DNA of 64,000 nt from UBA5070 sp035352895 (GTDB lineage Bacteria > Fibrobacterota > Fibrobacteria > UBA5070): positions 132,658-196,657 of the forward strand of contig DAOPYN010000001.1 in NCBI GenBank assembly GCA_035352895.1. The letters run 5' to 3'. Shown piece by piece: positions 1 to 7,860 of the stretch (positions are counted from its first letter, which is position 1; each line of letters starts with the position of its first letter). The notes under the pieces were generated by a model. That model saw nothing but the letters and a program-made list of their open reading frames with translations. It was not told the origin of the DNA and did no database searches. A program made the translations under genes and the position numbers.

Positions 1-1
1 C

Positions 2-1225
2 ATCCCCGGATCCGACAAGTTGCGTCTGATCTCGGAATCGGCCCGCGGCGAAGGCGGTCGTGTCTGGGTGCCTCGCAACAAGGGCGACAAGCGTCCCTGG
101 AACGAGATCCCCCCCGCCGAGCGCTACTACTTCCTGGAAGAGCGCTACCCGCTCTACGGAAACCTGGTGCCCCGCGACATCGCTTCCCGCGAGATCGCCC
201 TGATCTGCACCAAGGAAGGTCTGGGCATCGGCGGTCGCAACGCCGTCTACCTGGATCTCACCCACCAGCCGGAGGAATACCTCCTGCGCAAGCTGGGCGC
301 CATCCTGGACATCTACGAGAAGTTCCGCGGCGTGGATCCCAAGAAGGTCCCGATGGAGATCTACCCCGCCTACCACTACTCCATGGGTGGTCTGTACGCG
401 GGCTACGAGGCCGACTCCACCGGACGTCTGCTCAAGAACTCGCCCAAGAACCAGGAAACCAACATCCCCGGCGTCTACGCCATCGGCGAAGCCGACCACC
501 AGTACCACGGCGCCAACCGCCTGGGTGCCAACTCGCTGATGTCCTGCATCTTCGCTGGCCTGGTGTGCGGCGAATCGGTGGCCGCGCTGGCCAAGAATTC
601 CAAGACCGCCGCGGCTTCCTCGTCGCTCCTGGAATCCGAGTGCAAGCTGGAAGAGGAGAACTACAAGAAACTCCTGGCCCAGGAAGGACCTGAAAACCCC
701 TTCGTGATCCACAAGGAACTGGGCGAGGCGATGAGCGCCTACTGCCTCATCGAGCGCCACAACGACGAGCTCAAGAAGCTCCAAGGCATGGTGGACTCCT
801 TCGCCGAGCGGCTGAAGAAGGCCTCCAGCCTGGACAAGTCCGGTTCGGGCAACATGAGCGCCGTGTTCCTCCGCCAGCTCGACGGCATGATCACCATGGC
901 CAAGGCCGTGGTCGACGCCGCCATCCTGCGCGACGAGTGCCGTGGCGCCCACTCCAAGCCCGCCTTCGACAATCCGGCTCCTTCCAAGGAGACCCCCATC
1001 GAAGATCCCGCCTGGACGGCCTACTACGAGAAGTTCCTGGCCCAGACCCAGACCTGGCTCAAGACCACCGTGGCCAAGTACGACCCCAAGAAGTCGCACC
1101 CGACCATCGAGTACCAGCCGGTGGATGCCCGTCACCTGGAGCCGGAGCCTCGCGACTATACGGGCGTGGGCAAGAAGGCCTGGGCCAAGTTCAAGGAAAA
1201 GCGTCAAGCCCAGGCCAAGGCCTAA
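2..1225 (+). CDS. sdhA: Succinate dehydrogenase / fumarate reductase flavoprotein subunit (5' partial)
   Basis: This is the C-terminal 407 residues of the FAD-binding subunit of complex II; the N-terminus lies before the window, and the reading frame is already open at base 2. The visible protein begins inside the substrate/flavin domain (DKLRLISESARGEGG), then has the flavin-binding stretch GVYAIGEADHQYHGANRLGA near visible residues 158-177, followed by the helical domain and a lysine-rich tail. It oxidises succinate or reduces fumarate at the membrane, passing electrons to the iron-sulfur subunit encoded 21 bases downstream. The spacing and shared strand indicate one operon; a cytochrome b subunit would be expected upstream. 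The sequence style resembles the Bacteroidetes/epsilon-type enzymes of about 640 residues. Direction of catalysis cannot be told from sequence. Confidence 0.95.
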   Translation: MPGSDKLRLISESARGEGGRVWVPRNKGDKRPWNEIPPAERYYFLEERYPLYGNLVPRDIASREIALICTKEGLGIGGRNAVYLDLTHQPEEYLLRKLGAILDIYEKFRGVDPKKVPMEIYPAYHYSMGGLYAGYEADSTGRLLKNSPKNQETNIPGVYAIGEADHQYHGANRLGANSLMSCIFAGLVCGESVAALAKNSKTAAASSSLLESECKLEEENYKKLLAQEGPENPFVIHKELGEAMSAYCLIERHNDELKKLQGMVDSFAERLKKASSLDKSGSGNMSAVFLRQLDGMITMAKAVVDAAILRDECRGAHSKPAFDNPAPSKETPIEDPAWTAYYEKFLAQTQTWLKTTVAKYDPKKSHPTIEYQPVDARHLEPEPRDYTGVGKKAWAKFKEKRQAQAKA

Positions 1226-1246
1226 GGAAAAGGGAGGATCCACGCC

Positions 1247-1993
1247 ATGAGCAAGAACGTCGAAATTCTCGTCAAGCGTCAGGACAGCCCCAAGGCTCCC
1301 AGCTATTGGGTCGAGTTCTCCGTGCCCTACGAAGAGGGGATGAACGTCATCTCCCTTCTGCAGGCCATCCGTCGCGACCCCAAGGACAAGTCGGGCAAGT
1401 CGGTGACTCCGGTCACCTGGGAAAGCTCGTGTCTGGAAGAGGTGTGCGGCGCCTGCACGATGGTGATCAACGGCAAGGTGCGCCAGGCCTGCACGGCCTT
1501 GGTGGACCAGCTGGAGTTGCCCATCAAGCTGGAGCCCATGTCGAAGTTCCCGGTGGAGCGCGACCTTCGCGTCAACCGCCAGCGCATCTTCGACAACCTC
1601 AAGAAGGTGAACGCCTGGGTGGAGGTGGACGGCTACCACGACCTGGGACCTGGCCCCCGCCAGAATCCCGAGGACCAGGCCACCACCTACAAGTACTCCG
1701 AGTGCATGAGCTGCGGCTGCTGCATGGAGGTGTGCCCCCAGTTCACGAAGGACAACGACTTCATCGGCGCCGCGGTGCTCGGACAGGCCCGCCTGTTCAA
1801 CATGCATCCCACCGGCGAGATGCAGATGCCCAAGCGTCTGGACAAGGTTACCGACAAGGGCGGCATCCAGGATTGCGGCTTGGCCCAGCAGTGCGTCAAG
1901 GCCTGCCCCAAGCACATTCCGCTGGTGGAAGCCATCGGTCAGCTGCAGCGCGATATCACCGTCAACAAGGTGCTCGGGTCGCTGAAGAAGTAA
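1247..1993 (+). CDS. sdhB: Succinate dehydrogenase / fumarate reductase iron-sulfur subunit
   Basis: A 248-residue electron-transfer subunit. The N-terminal plant-type ferredoxin domain carries the [2Fe-2S] ligands C62, C67, C70 and C82. The C-terminal domain has CMSCGCCMEVCP (cysteines 153, 156, 158, 159, 163) and a second group C210, C216 and C220 (CVKACPKH), which together supply the [4Fe-4S] and [3Fe-4S] clusters. The start is preceded by a strong AGGGAGG ribosome binding site. It directly follows the flavoprotein gene and is the last gene of the operon: a clear terminator lies at 2143-2173. In the FCB group the equivalent enzyme often works as fumarate reductase in succinate-forming fermentation; that role is inference here. 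Confidence 0.96.
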   Translation: MSKNVEILVKRQDSPKAPSYWVEFSVPYEEGMNVISLLQAIRRDPKDKSGKSVTPVTWESSCLEEVCGACTMVINGKVRQACTALVDQLELPIKLEPMSKFPVERDLRVNRQRIFDNLKKVNAWVEVDGYHDLGPGPRQNPEDQATTYKYSECMSCGCCMEVCPQFTKDNDFIGAAVLGQARLFNMHPTGEMQMPKRLDKVTDKGGIQDCGLAQQCVKACPKHIPLVEAIGQLQRDITVNKVLGSLKK

Positions 1994-2044
1994 TTCGGCT
2001 GCGGGAGCGCAACCTCCCGTTGGAAGCATCGCTCACCTCGGGTC

Positions 2045-2063
2045 GCCGTACCTTGTGTACGGC
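2045..2063. repeat. Small perfect stem-loop in the sdhB-panC gap
   Basis: A 7-bp perfect stem (GCCGTAC / GTACGGC) with a 5-base loop, 52 bases after sdhB. A second short palindrome, CGGATGCATCCG, follows at about 2076-2087. Neither has a U-tract. The stretch 1994-2142 carries no convincing gene and looks like decayed or structured intergenic sequence. Confidence 0.45.
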
Positions 2064-2142
2064 TCCCGTCGGATCGGATGCATCCGCCGGTCGTCTGCAT
2101 CTCCCTCGCTCGAATTCTTCGCTTTGCTGACAGGATTTGCCG

Positions 2143-2173
2143 AAGGCCCCGTCCGGACGGACGGGGCCTTTTT
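2143..2173 (+). terminator. Rho-independent terminator of the sdh operon
   Basis: A perfect 12-bp stem, AAGGCCCCGTCC pairing with GGACGGGGCCTT, a 4-base loop (GGAC), and a short T-run (five T's including the end of the stem). It sits 150 bases after sdhB and before panC, so it should end sdh transcription. Confidence 0.85.
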
Positions 2174-2210
2174 CGTTGGTGGATCCACGATACCCGGAAC
2201 GATCGAAATA

Positions 2211-2265
2211 CGTTGGAACGATCGTAGAGACGCCCCGCCGGGGCGTCTCTACGATCGTTCCAACG
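2211..2265. repeat. Perfect 26-bp inverted repeat (REP-like hairpin)
   Basis: Left arm 2211-2236 and right arm 2240-2265 are perfectly complementary around a 3-base loop (GCC). The arms contain the core GTAGAGACGCCCC / GGGGCGTCTCTAC. A partial copy of the outer part (GGAACGATCG) also lies just left at about 2196-2205. The length and symmetry exceed what a terminator needs and there is no U-tract, so a REP-type interspersed element is the best reading. Copy number in the genome cannot be seen from this window. Confidence 0.75.
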
Positions 2266-2403
2266 TTTCATCCGCGATTCCCCGGGATTTCCGGTTTCCA
2301 TTCCGACGTCGCTGTGGAATGCGATCCTGCAAATGGTCAACCGCCGGGGGCTGTGTTTTCCTTTCTTTCCTCTTCCTTGCCACATCCACAGGAGAGGGCC
2401 GCC

Positions 2404-3261
2404 ATGCAGATCTTCCACACCGCCAACCAGATGCGCGCCTGGTCGCGCGACATGCGCAGGGCCGGGAGGCGCGTGGGGTTCGTGCCCACCATGGGCGCGT
2501 TGCATTCGGGACACGCCTCCCTCCTGGACGAGGCCGGGCGGAGAGCGGACACGGTCGTGCTGTCGATTTTCGTCAACCCCACCCAGTTCGGTCCCAACGA
2601 GGACTTCGCCAAGTACCCGCGCACCTGGGATGCCGACCTGAAGCTCGCGCGCGACCACGGCGTCCAAGCGATCTTCCATCCCTCCGAGGACTTCTACCCC
2701 AAGGGATACCGCACCCAGGTGACCGTGCCCGGCTGGAAATCCGTCCTGGAGGGGGAGATCCGTCCCGACCACTTCGATGGCGTGACCAGCGTGGTGACCA
2801 AGCTGTTCCATTCGGTGGACCCGGACGTGGCTGTGTTCGGGCAGAAGGACGCCCAGCAGGCCCTCCTGGTGCGCCGCATGATCCGCGATCTGGATTTTGG
2901 CCTGGAGCTGGTGGTGGCTCCCACCGTGCGCGAATCCGACGGCCTGGCCCTGAGCTCGCGCAACCGGTATCTGTCGGAATCCGACCGCCGCCGCGCCCTG
3001 GTCCTGTCCCGTGCGCTGGCCGCTTCCGTTGCCCTGTGGGACGCTGGATGCCGGAATCCGTCGGAACTTGTGGCCGCCGGTCGCACCCTGCTTTCGCAGG
3101 ATCCGCCCGACCTTCTCGACTACTTCACGCTCCTGGATCCGGATTCCCTGGAGGTGCTGGATTCCCACGAGCGGCGCGAGGATCCCTGCATCCTGGTGGT
3201 GGCGGGTCGCTACGGCACCACCAGGCTGATCGACAACGCGGTGCTCGGGGCGGTGTGGTGA
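2404..3261 (+). CDS. panC: Pantothenate synthetase
   Basis: A 285-residue cytoplasmic ligase that joins pantoate and beta-alanine using ATP, the last step of pantothenate (vitamin B5, CoA precursor) synthesis. Family signatures are all present: the HIGH-like nucleotide motif PTMGALHSGH near residue 28, SIFVNPTQFGPNEDF, the pantoate-binding region FDGVTSVVTKLF and VFGQKDAQQ, and LALSSRNRYLS with the KMSKS-equivalent serines. The frame is open further upstream into the inverted repeat, but ATG 2404 is chosen because it has an AGGAGAGG site and matches the normal family N-terminus (MQIFHT). It ends only 6 bases from the convergent scpB. panB and panD are not in the window. Confidence 0.96.
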   Translation: MQIFHTANQMRAWSRDMRRAGRRVGFVPTMGALHSGHASLLDEAGRRADTVVLSIFVNPTQFGPNEDFAKYPRTWDADLKLARDHGVQAIFHPSEDFYPKGYRTQVTVPGWKSVLEGEIRPDHFDGVTSVVTKLFHSVDPDVAVFGQKDAQQALLVRRMIRDLDFGLELVVAPTVRESDGLALSSRNRYLSESDRRRALVLSRALAASVALWDAGCRNPSELVAAGRTLLSQDPPDLLDYFTLLDPDSLEVLDSHERREDPCILVVAGRYGTTRLIDNAVLGAVW

Positions 3262-3267
3262 GCTCCC

Positions 3268-4047
3268 TCACTTCCCCTTGTAGACGGGCTTGCGCTTTTC
3301 CTTGAAGGAATCGATGCCTTCCTGGTAGTCGTGGGAGTCGTACACGATCCGCCGCATGCCCTGGACGCGTTCGAAGACGTTGGGGCTCATGGCGTGGGCC
3401 GCGGACAACAGCCGCAGCTGTTCCTTCATGACGGTGACGGAAAGCGGCGCGTTCTGCGCGATTTGGCGCGCGATGCCCATCACGAAATCCTCGATCTCGT
3501 CGGCGGACTTCACGTAGTTGATCATGCCCAGGTTCAGGGCCTGCGAGGAGGGGATGGGCTGGGCGGTGAAGAGCATTTCCTTCACCACCGGCAGCGGAAT
3601 GGCGTTGATCAAGGTGAGCAGGCCGCCCAGGTTGTAGGGAATGCCCAGCTTGGCGGGAGTGATGGCGAAGGTCGTTTCCGGGGTGGCCACCAGGATGTCG
3701 CAGGCCAGGGCGGCTTCGCACGCGCCACCCCACACACCACCTTCCAGCAGGGCGATGATGGGAGCCGGGAAATCCTGGATGCCCCGCACCAGCACGCGCA
3801 AGGGGTCGTTCCACGAAAGGGGATCGCGACCGCGGTCGGGGAGTTCGTTCACATCGTGCCCGGCCGACCACGTCCTGGCGCCCTTGGTGGCCCGCAGGAC
3901 CACCGCGCGGACCTGCTGCTGGCGGAACCCCGCCAGAGCATCGGTGATCTCGTGGATCATGCCCTCGGATAGGACGTTTCGCTTGGCGGGGTTGTCCATC
4001 ATCAGGGTCCCGATGGAATCGACGATTTCCTTTTTCACCAACGACAT
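3268..4047 (-). CDS. scpB: Methylmalonyl-CoA decarboxylase (crotonase fold)
   Basis: A 259-residue enoyl-CoA hydratase-family protein that closely follows the E. coli ScpB (YgfG) pattern rather than a hydratase. It has WSAGHDVNELP (H64, matching the ScpB His66 region), RDPLSWNDPLR, the oxyanion-hole glycines in LLEGGVWGGACE, TPAKLGIPYN with Y138 (the catalytic tyrosine equivalent), and the characteristic end QGMRRIVYDSHDYQEG. The two glutamates expected of enoyl-CoA hydratases are absent. It decarboxylates methylmalonyl-CoA to propionyl-CoA, which fits succinate-propionate metabolism next to an sdh/frd operon. Mutase, epimerase and CoA-transferase genes are not nearby. A CCGGAGGAACAG leader supports the ATG. 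Confidence 0.88.
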   Translation of the reverse strand: MSLVKKEIVDSIGTLMMDNPAKRNVLSEGMIHEITDALAGFRQQQVRAVVLRATKGARTWSAGHDVNELPDRGRDPLSWNDPLRVLVRGIQDFPAPIIALLEGGVWGGACEAALACDILVATPETTFAITPAKLGIPYNLGGLLTLINAIPLPVVKEMLFTAQPIPSSQALNLGMINYVKSADEIEDFVMGIARQIAQNAPLSVTVMKEQLRLLSAAHAMSPNVFERVQGMRRIVYDSHDYQEGIDSFKEKRKPVYKGK

Positions 4048-4179
4048 CTGTTCCTCCGGAATGCAACGAGAGTCCGGTCACAAAGATACCAGTTCTGGAC
4101 AGGTTCATCCAGAATTCATCGCAGGAAGACGCACTTCGCGCTCGAGAGCGCGGAAAGAGCCTGGAAGGGACCGGGAAGG
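4048..4179. other. Intergenic region between scpB and tssG with two inverted repeats
   Basis: No gene is seen. TTCTGGA/TCCAGAA arms (4093-4114, 8-base loop) lie 46 bases upstream of the scpB start and could be an operator for scpB. CGCGCTC/GAGCGCG (4137-4152) lies just after tssG and could be a weak terminator for the T6SS minus arm, though it lacks a U-tract in that direction. Confidence 0.4.
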
Positions 4180-5157
4180 CTAGTGCAGAACCAATCGCGC
4201 CGGTTGGGGATCCTCGGTCCCCAGCCAGCCGAAAGCGCCCAAGTGGACCTGGTTGAGGGAATTCGCGTCCCCCAGGCTCCTTCCACATTCGGGAGGAACG
4301 CCGCTGGGATCCAGGATCGCTTCCGCCTCCCACACCATCGGGCGAGGAAGGTAGTCCTCGACGAGGATGCGCACCTTCTCGCGGGCTGCATCGGGATGGG
4401 TGGCCCAGGCGCGGTATTGGTCCCAGGGCATGGGGCCGATCTTGATGTCCAACAGCTCGCCACCCACGGGCACCGTGGAGCCGATGGCGCTGGATCCGTC
4501 CAGACGGCATTCGCCCAGGGTGGCCACGGAAGGGTTGGCAACCCAAGCGACTCCGGAAGCGTCCACTTCCACGGCGGCAAGGTCCAGTTGCTGCGCCAGG
4601 AAGCGGCGCATCCCGTCGCGGGAGCGACCCTGCGGAACCAGGAGGGAAAAGCCTCCCAGGCGGCGCGATTCCGACGCGGCATCGTCGCAACCACCCAGGA
4701 GCCTGAGGTGCCTTTGAAGATCGTCGCTGGCACCCAGTTCCGCGCGGATGGCCGGAGAGCGCAGGATCAGTCCCAGCGCCAGGAGGCGGTAGGAACGGTT
4801 CTCGAAGATCTTGTAGAAGTCCCGCAATGCGTCCCAGTGGTCGTCCGAACGCATCAGCGGATCCACCAGGTAGGCGGGCAGCGGACTGGACGCCCCTTGG
4901 AGACCCATGAAGTGGACGCGGAGCTCCTCGCGGCCGTTGGGCCCCATTCCAGCCTGTTCCAGGTCCTGCGGCGCGAACCCGATCGAACCCGAATGGACGA
5001 TGTCCAGGCCTTCGTCCAGAAGCGACAGGAGGTCCACGCCCTTCTCGCGGCTGGCTGCCACCTTGGCACGCAACCAGAGCCGGATCCATTGCAGGAACTC
5101 GAAATTCCGGGCCTCGCTGTGCATCCGGGATTCGGGACTGTTGGCGGCGGGGGTCAT
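4180..5157 (-). CDS. tssG: T6SS baseplate subunit TssG
   Basis: A 325-residue protein at the end of the minus-strand T6SS operon. The N-terminal pattern (NFEFLQWIRLW), IGFAPQDLEQ, VHFMGLQGASSPLPAYL and the helix FYKIFENRSYRLLALGL match the TssG family (FDLFNHRLL-type motif). TssG forms the baseplate wedge with TssE, TssF and TssK. The start at 5157 is taken because ATG overlaps the tssF stop as ATGA; the frame extends upstream but only inside tssF. It is the last gene of the operon. Confidence 0.9.
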   Translation of the reverse strand: MTPAANSPESRMHSEARNFEFLQWIRLWLRAKVAASREKGVDLLSLLDEGLDIVHSGSIGFAPQDLEQAGMGPNGREELRVHFMGLQGASSPLPAYLVDPLMRSDDHWDALRDFYKIFENRSYRLLALGLILRSPAIRAELGASDDLQRHLRLLGGCDDAASESRRLGGFSLLVPQGRSRDGMRRFLAQQLDLAAVEVDASGVAWVANPSVATLGECRLDGSSAIGSTVPVGGELLDIKIGPMPWDQYRAWATHPDAAREKVRILVEDYLPRPMVWEAEAILDPSGVPPECGRSLGDANSLNQVHLGAFGWLGTEDPQPARLVLH

Positions 5158-6869
5158 GCCTTGTGCTCCAGGCTGGTCCCCAGGGCGGGGATGTCCACGG
5201 TCAGGGCCAGTTCCATCCCCGGGGGGACGCGTTCCAGGAACATGGCGAAGAGAAGGCGACAAAATTCATCAAGGAGGCCAACCCGGTCCCACGAGTCGGC
5301 CGTCAGGGAAGGATCGTTCCAGGAAAGCCGCAACTGGCAGATGGGCCGCGGAATTCCCGCTTCCAGCCGGTAGCTGGATCCGATGTCGATCCGCTGGATG
5401 GCATCCACCAGGGCCCGCTTCTGGGCGCGGGGATCCCACAACAGCAGCCGCAGGGTGTCGCGCAGACCCTCGGGCTCCAGGAGGTCGCGGAAGGTGCGCT
5501 GGAAGTGCGAGAACAGCCGCCAGCGGAACTGGGGCCCCACCGAGGGACGGAACACCTGGGAGGGGCGTTCCAGGGAAGCGAAGGGGAGACCCGCGGGCAC
5601 GCCGTCCAGCGGTTCGTCGATGTCGTTGGGACGCAGGTTGTCGCGGGGCGCGTCGCCGTCGCACACCCAAGCGTGGATCGAGAGGTATTCGTCCTCGAAA
5701 TGGAATTCGGGCCAGGGATGGGAAACGGAAATGGAGGTCTTCATGCCTCCGGAGCGGTTGGGTCGCCTCCGCACGCGGAAACTGCCGTCTTCGGGTGGCT
5801 TGCGACCGAACTGCCGGAAGGCCCAGGAGCGGGTGTAGGAATGGGATCGGGTGGGATCCGCGACGCTCGCACCAAGGACCTGGACCAGATCCAGGATCTC
5901 GCGATCGCCGCCGTCGCGAGGTGTCACCGGGTATTCGCTGCGGGTGGCCTCGAATGGGTACGGCTCGCATTCCTGCACGTAGCCGTTCACCGCCGCCACT
6001 GTGTTGATGCGAAGGAACTTCTCGTCGACGGTCTGCTCCAGATCCGGAGGAAGGATCCCCTGGAAGAACACCCTGAGGCGGACCTGGGAGGTTCCCGGCT
6101 CGATGGCCTCGTCCAGGCCCAGGATGTCGATGCGACGGAATCTGTCGTCGGCGCAGAGGAAGTCGCGCAGGGACAGCAGATGCTCCGCGGAGGGAGCGGA
6201 GATGGGCGAGTAGGTTTCCGAGGCCGTGGCGGGGTGGATGGAGATTCCCGACCGAGCGCCTTGGGAGGTCTCCACGGAATGCACCCGTCGGATCAGCCAG
6301 TGGTGCATGGTCCATACGGTCCGGGCGTCTCCGTGCAGATGCACCGAGATGCGCGACGGCCATTCGGCCAGAGGCATGCCATCCACCGTCGAGAACGTCC
6401 ACTCGAGCATCCCTTGTCCAAGGGAGCCCGCCGAAAGGCGGAGACCGGTGATCTTCAGTGGGTGGATGGGGCAGTCCTCGGTGACGGTGAACACCGCGGG
6501 ACGCTCCATCTTGCCGACCTGGGGCGCCTGGATGGTGGAACCGCGCGGAACCATCTTGGCCGTATCGGCGACGTCGGCGCGGATCTGGAATTGCACCAGC
6601 GCCACGCCGGGGAGGGGAATCTCCAAGCCGTGCGCGACCTGCTCCAGGAGCTCGCCCGCGGAGTCGTCGTCGCTCTGGTCCATGTCCGAACGCAGACGGG
6701 CGGAAAGGAACGCGAAGTTCTGGAACAGGCGTTCCAGGTAGGGGTCGCGGCGTTCCACCTCCTCCATGGACAGAATCTGCGCAAAATCGGGGTGGCGACG
6801 GGAATACTCCCTGCCCGATTGCAGGAGGTAGCGCAGTTCCTCGTCGTAGAGTCGCTTGAGGTCGGACAT
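5154..6869 (-). CDS. tssF: T6SS baseplate subunit TssF
   Basis: A 571-residue protein, normal TssF length (about 580-620). It begins with the family signature LYDEELRYLL, then EYSRRHPDFAQIL, DPYLERLFQNFAFLSAR and GLEIPLPGVALVQF, and ends with the typical VDIPALGTS region. TssF scaffolds the baseplate wedge around VgrG, binding TssG and TssK. It starts 2 bases after the tssE stop and overlaps tssG by 4 bases, so tssE-F-G are probably translated as a coupled unit. Confidence 0.94.
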   Translation of the reverse strand: MSDLKRLYDEELRYLLQSGREYSRRHPDFAQILSMEEVERRDPYLERLFQNFAFLSARLRSDMDQSDDDSAGELLEQVAHGLEIPLPGVALVQFQIRADVADTAKMVPRGSTIQAPQVGKMERPAVFTVTEDCPIHPLKITGLRLSAGSLGQGMLEWTFSTVDGMPLAEWPSRISVHLHGDARTVWTMHHWLIRRVHSVETSQGARSGISIHPATASETYSPISAPSAEHLLSLRDFLCADDRFRRIDILGLDEAIEPGTSQVRLRVFFQGILPPDLEQTVDEKFLRINTVAAVNGYVQECEPYPFEATRSEYPVTPRDGGDREILDLVQVLGASVADPTRSHSYTRSWAFRQFGRKPPEDGSFRVRRRPNRSGGMKTSISVSHPWPEFHFEDEYLSIHAWVCDGDAPRDNLRPNDIDEPLDGVPAGLPFASLERPSQVFRPSVGPQFRWRLFSHFQRTFRDLLEPEGLRDTLRLLLWDPRAQKRALVDAIQRIDIGSSYRLEAGIPRPICQLRLSWNDPSLTADSWDRVGLLDEFCRLLFAMFLERVPPGMELALTVDIPALGTSLEHKA

Positions 6870-6871
6870 GG

Positions 6872-7285
6872 TCAGCCCGTCGCGCGGACGAGTCCGCGGC
6901 CGTTGGGGAAGAAACTGGATTCGAACTGGACGCGCCCGGCTCCCCGGAGGCTTCCCGAGATGCGGAAACGCACTCGCGCGTGTGCCGGCTCGAATTCCAC
7001 GAACTGCACGCTCACGTTCTCCATGCGAGGCTCGTAGGTGCGGATCAGGGTTTCCATCTCCGTCTGGATCTCGTATGCGCTGCCGGGAAGCCTGCGGAAC
7101 AGGTCGCCGATATCCGGCATGCCGAAATCCGGCATATGCACCAGCATGCCCTTTCGCGACTCCAGGAGCCTCTGGATGTGTTCGGCGATGGAACGCTGGC
7201 GACGGACCGTGCTGGGCACGGCGCGCACCGGGGTGCCATCCATGTAGCTGCCGGTCAGTTTCTCGAGGAGTCCTTCGCCTTGCAT
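6872..7285 (-). CDS. tssE: T6SS baseplate subunit TssE (gp25-like)
   Basis: A 137-residue gp25-like protein. Recognisable parts are the N-terminal region GLLEKLTGSY, the helix RRQRSIAEHIQRLLESRKG, MPDFGMPDI (the family's DYGLPD-like segment) and IRTYEPRMENVSV (the conserved EPR-type motif that contacts the sheath). It links the baseplate to the TssBC sheath. The ATG at 7285 with a GGAGA site is preferred to the upstream in-frame TTG because it gives the standard family N-terminus. Confidence 0.93.
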   Translation of the reverse strand: MQGEGLLEKLTGSYMDGTPVRAVPSTVRRQRSIAEHIQRLLESRKGMLVHMPDFGMPDIGDLFRRLPGSAYEIQTEMETLIRTYEPRMENVSVQFVEFEPAHARVRFRISGSLRGAGRVQFESSFFPNGRGLVRATG

Positions 7286-7352
7286 GGTGTCTCCAAGAAA
7301 GAAAAAGGCCGGACGTTTCCGTCCGGCCCGATGCTTCAACGCCGGAGGGCGA

Positions 7353-7820
7353 TCAGCGGCTGTTCCACTCGTCGGCGTGCATGAGGTTGCCGTCGAGGAA
7401 CGTCCAGGAGATCTTCTCGTAGCGGATGGTGATCTCTTCCTGGTGCACGTACTGCTCCTTGGCGCGGTCCTTCACGTTGTGCATGTAGGAACGGACGGAA
7501 GCGATCTTGCACTTGGTGAGTTCGTGCTGGTAGTAGGGCTTCTCTTCGCCTTGATCGGTGATCTCGTACCACTTGAGAGTGATCTTGGGGATCGACTCGC
7601 CGGTGCAGACGCGCTGGTACAGGAGGGCCGACGACTTGTCGAAAGCCTTGTGGATCACGAGCGCGTCGTGCTTGCGGGTGCCGGTGATGGAACCGTCGTC
7701 ACGGTCGGTGGGGAGATAAACCCGATGGTTGAATTCGAGAACCTCGACGGTGCCTTCGCGACCGGCGACGCTGACGGATCCAGGAATCCCATCGATTTCC
7801 ATATAGGCGGGAATTGCCAT
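7353..7820 (-). CDS. hcp: T6SS tube protein Hcp (TssD)
   Basis: A 155-residue protein of the Hcp family that polymerises as hexameric rings to form the expelled inner tube. Family features are the opening AIPAYMEIDGIPG, the central TGTRKHDALVIHKAFDKSS, and ITLKWYEI followed by the late strand YEKISWTF. An AAGGAAA ribosome binding site precedes ATG 7820. It lies between the sheath gene tssC (40 bases) and tssE (67 bases), the usual order. No C-terminal extension is present, so it is a structural rather than an 'evolved' effector Hcp. Confidence 0.95.
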   Translation of the reverse strand: MAIPAYMEIDGIPGSVSVAGREGTVEVLEFNHRVYLPTDRDDGSITGTRKHDALVIHKAFDKSSALLYQRVCTGESIPKITLKWYEITDQGEEKPYYQHELTKCKIASVRSYMHNVKDRAKEQYVHQEEITIRYEKISWTFLDGNLMHADEWNSR

Positions 7821-7860
7821 GTTGCGTTTCCTTTGTTTTAGTTGGGGTGGGGTTGTGGGG

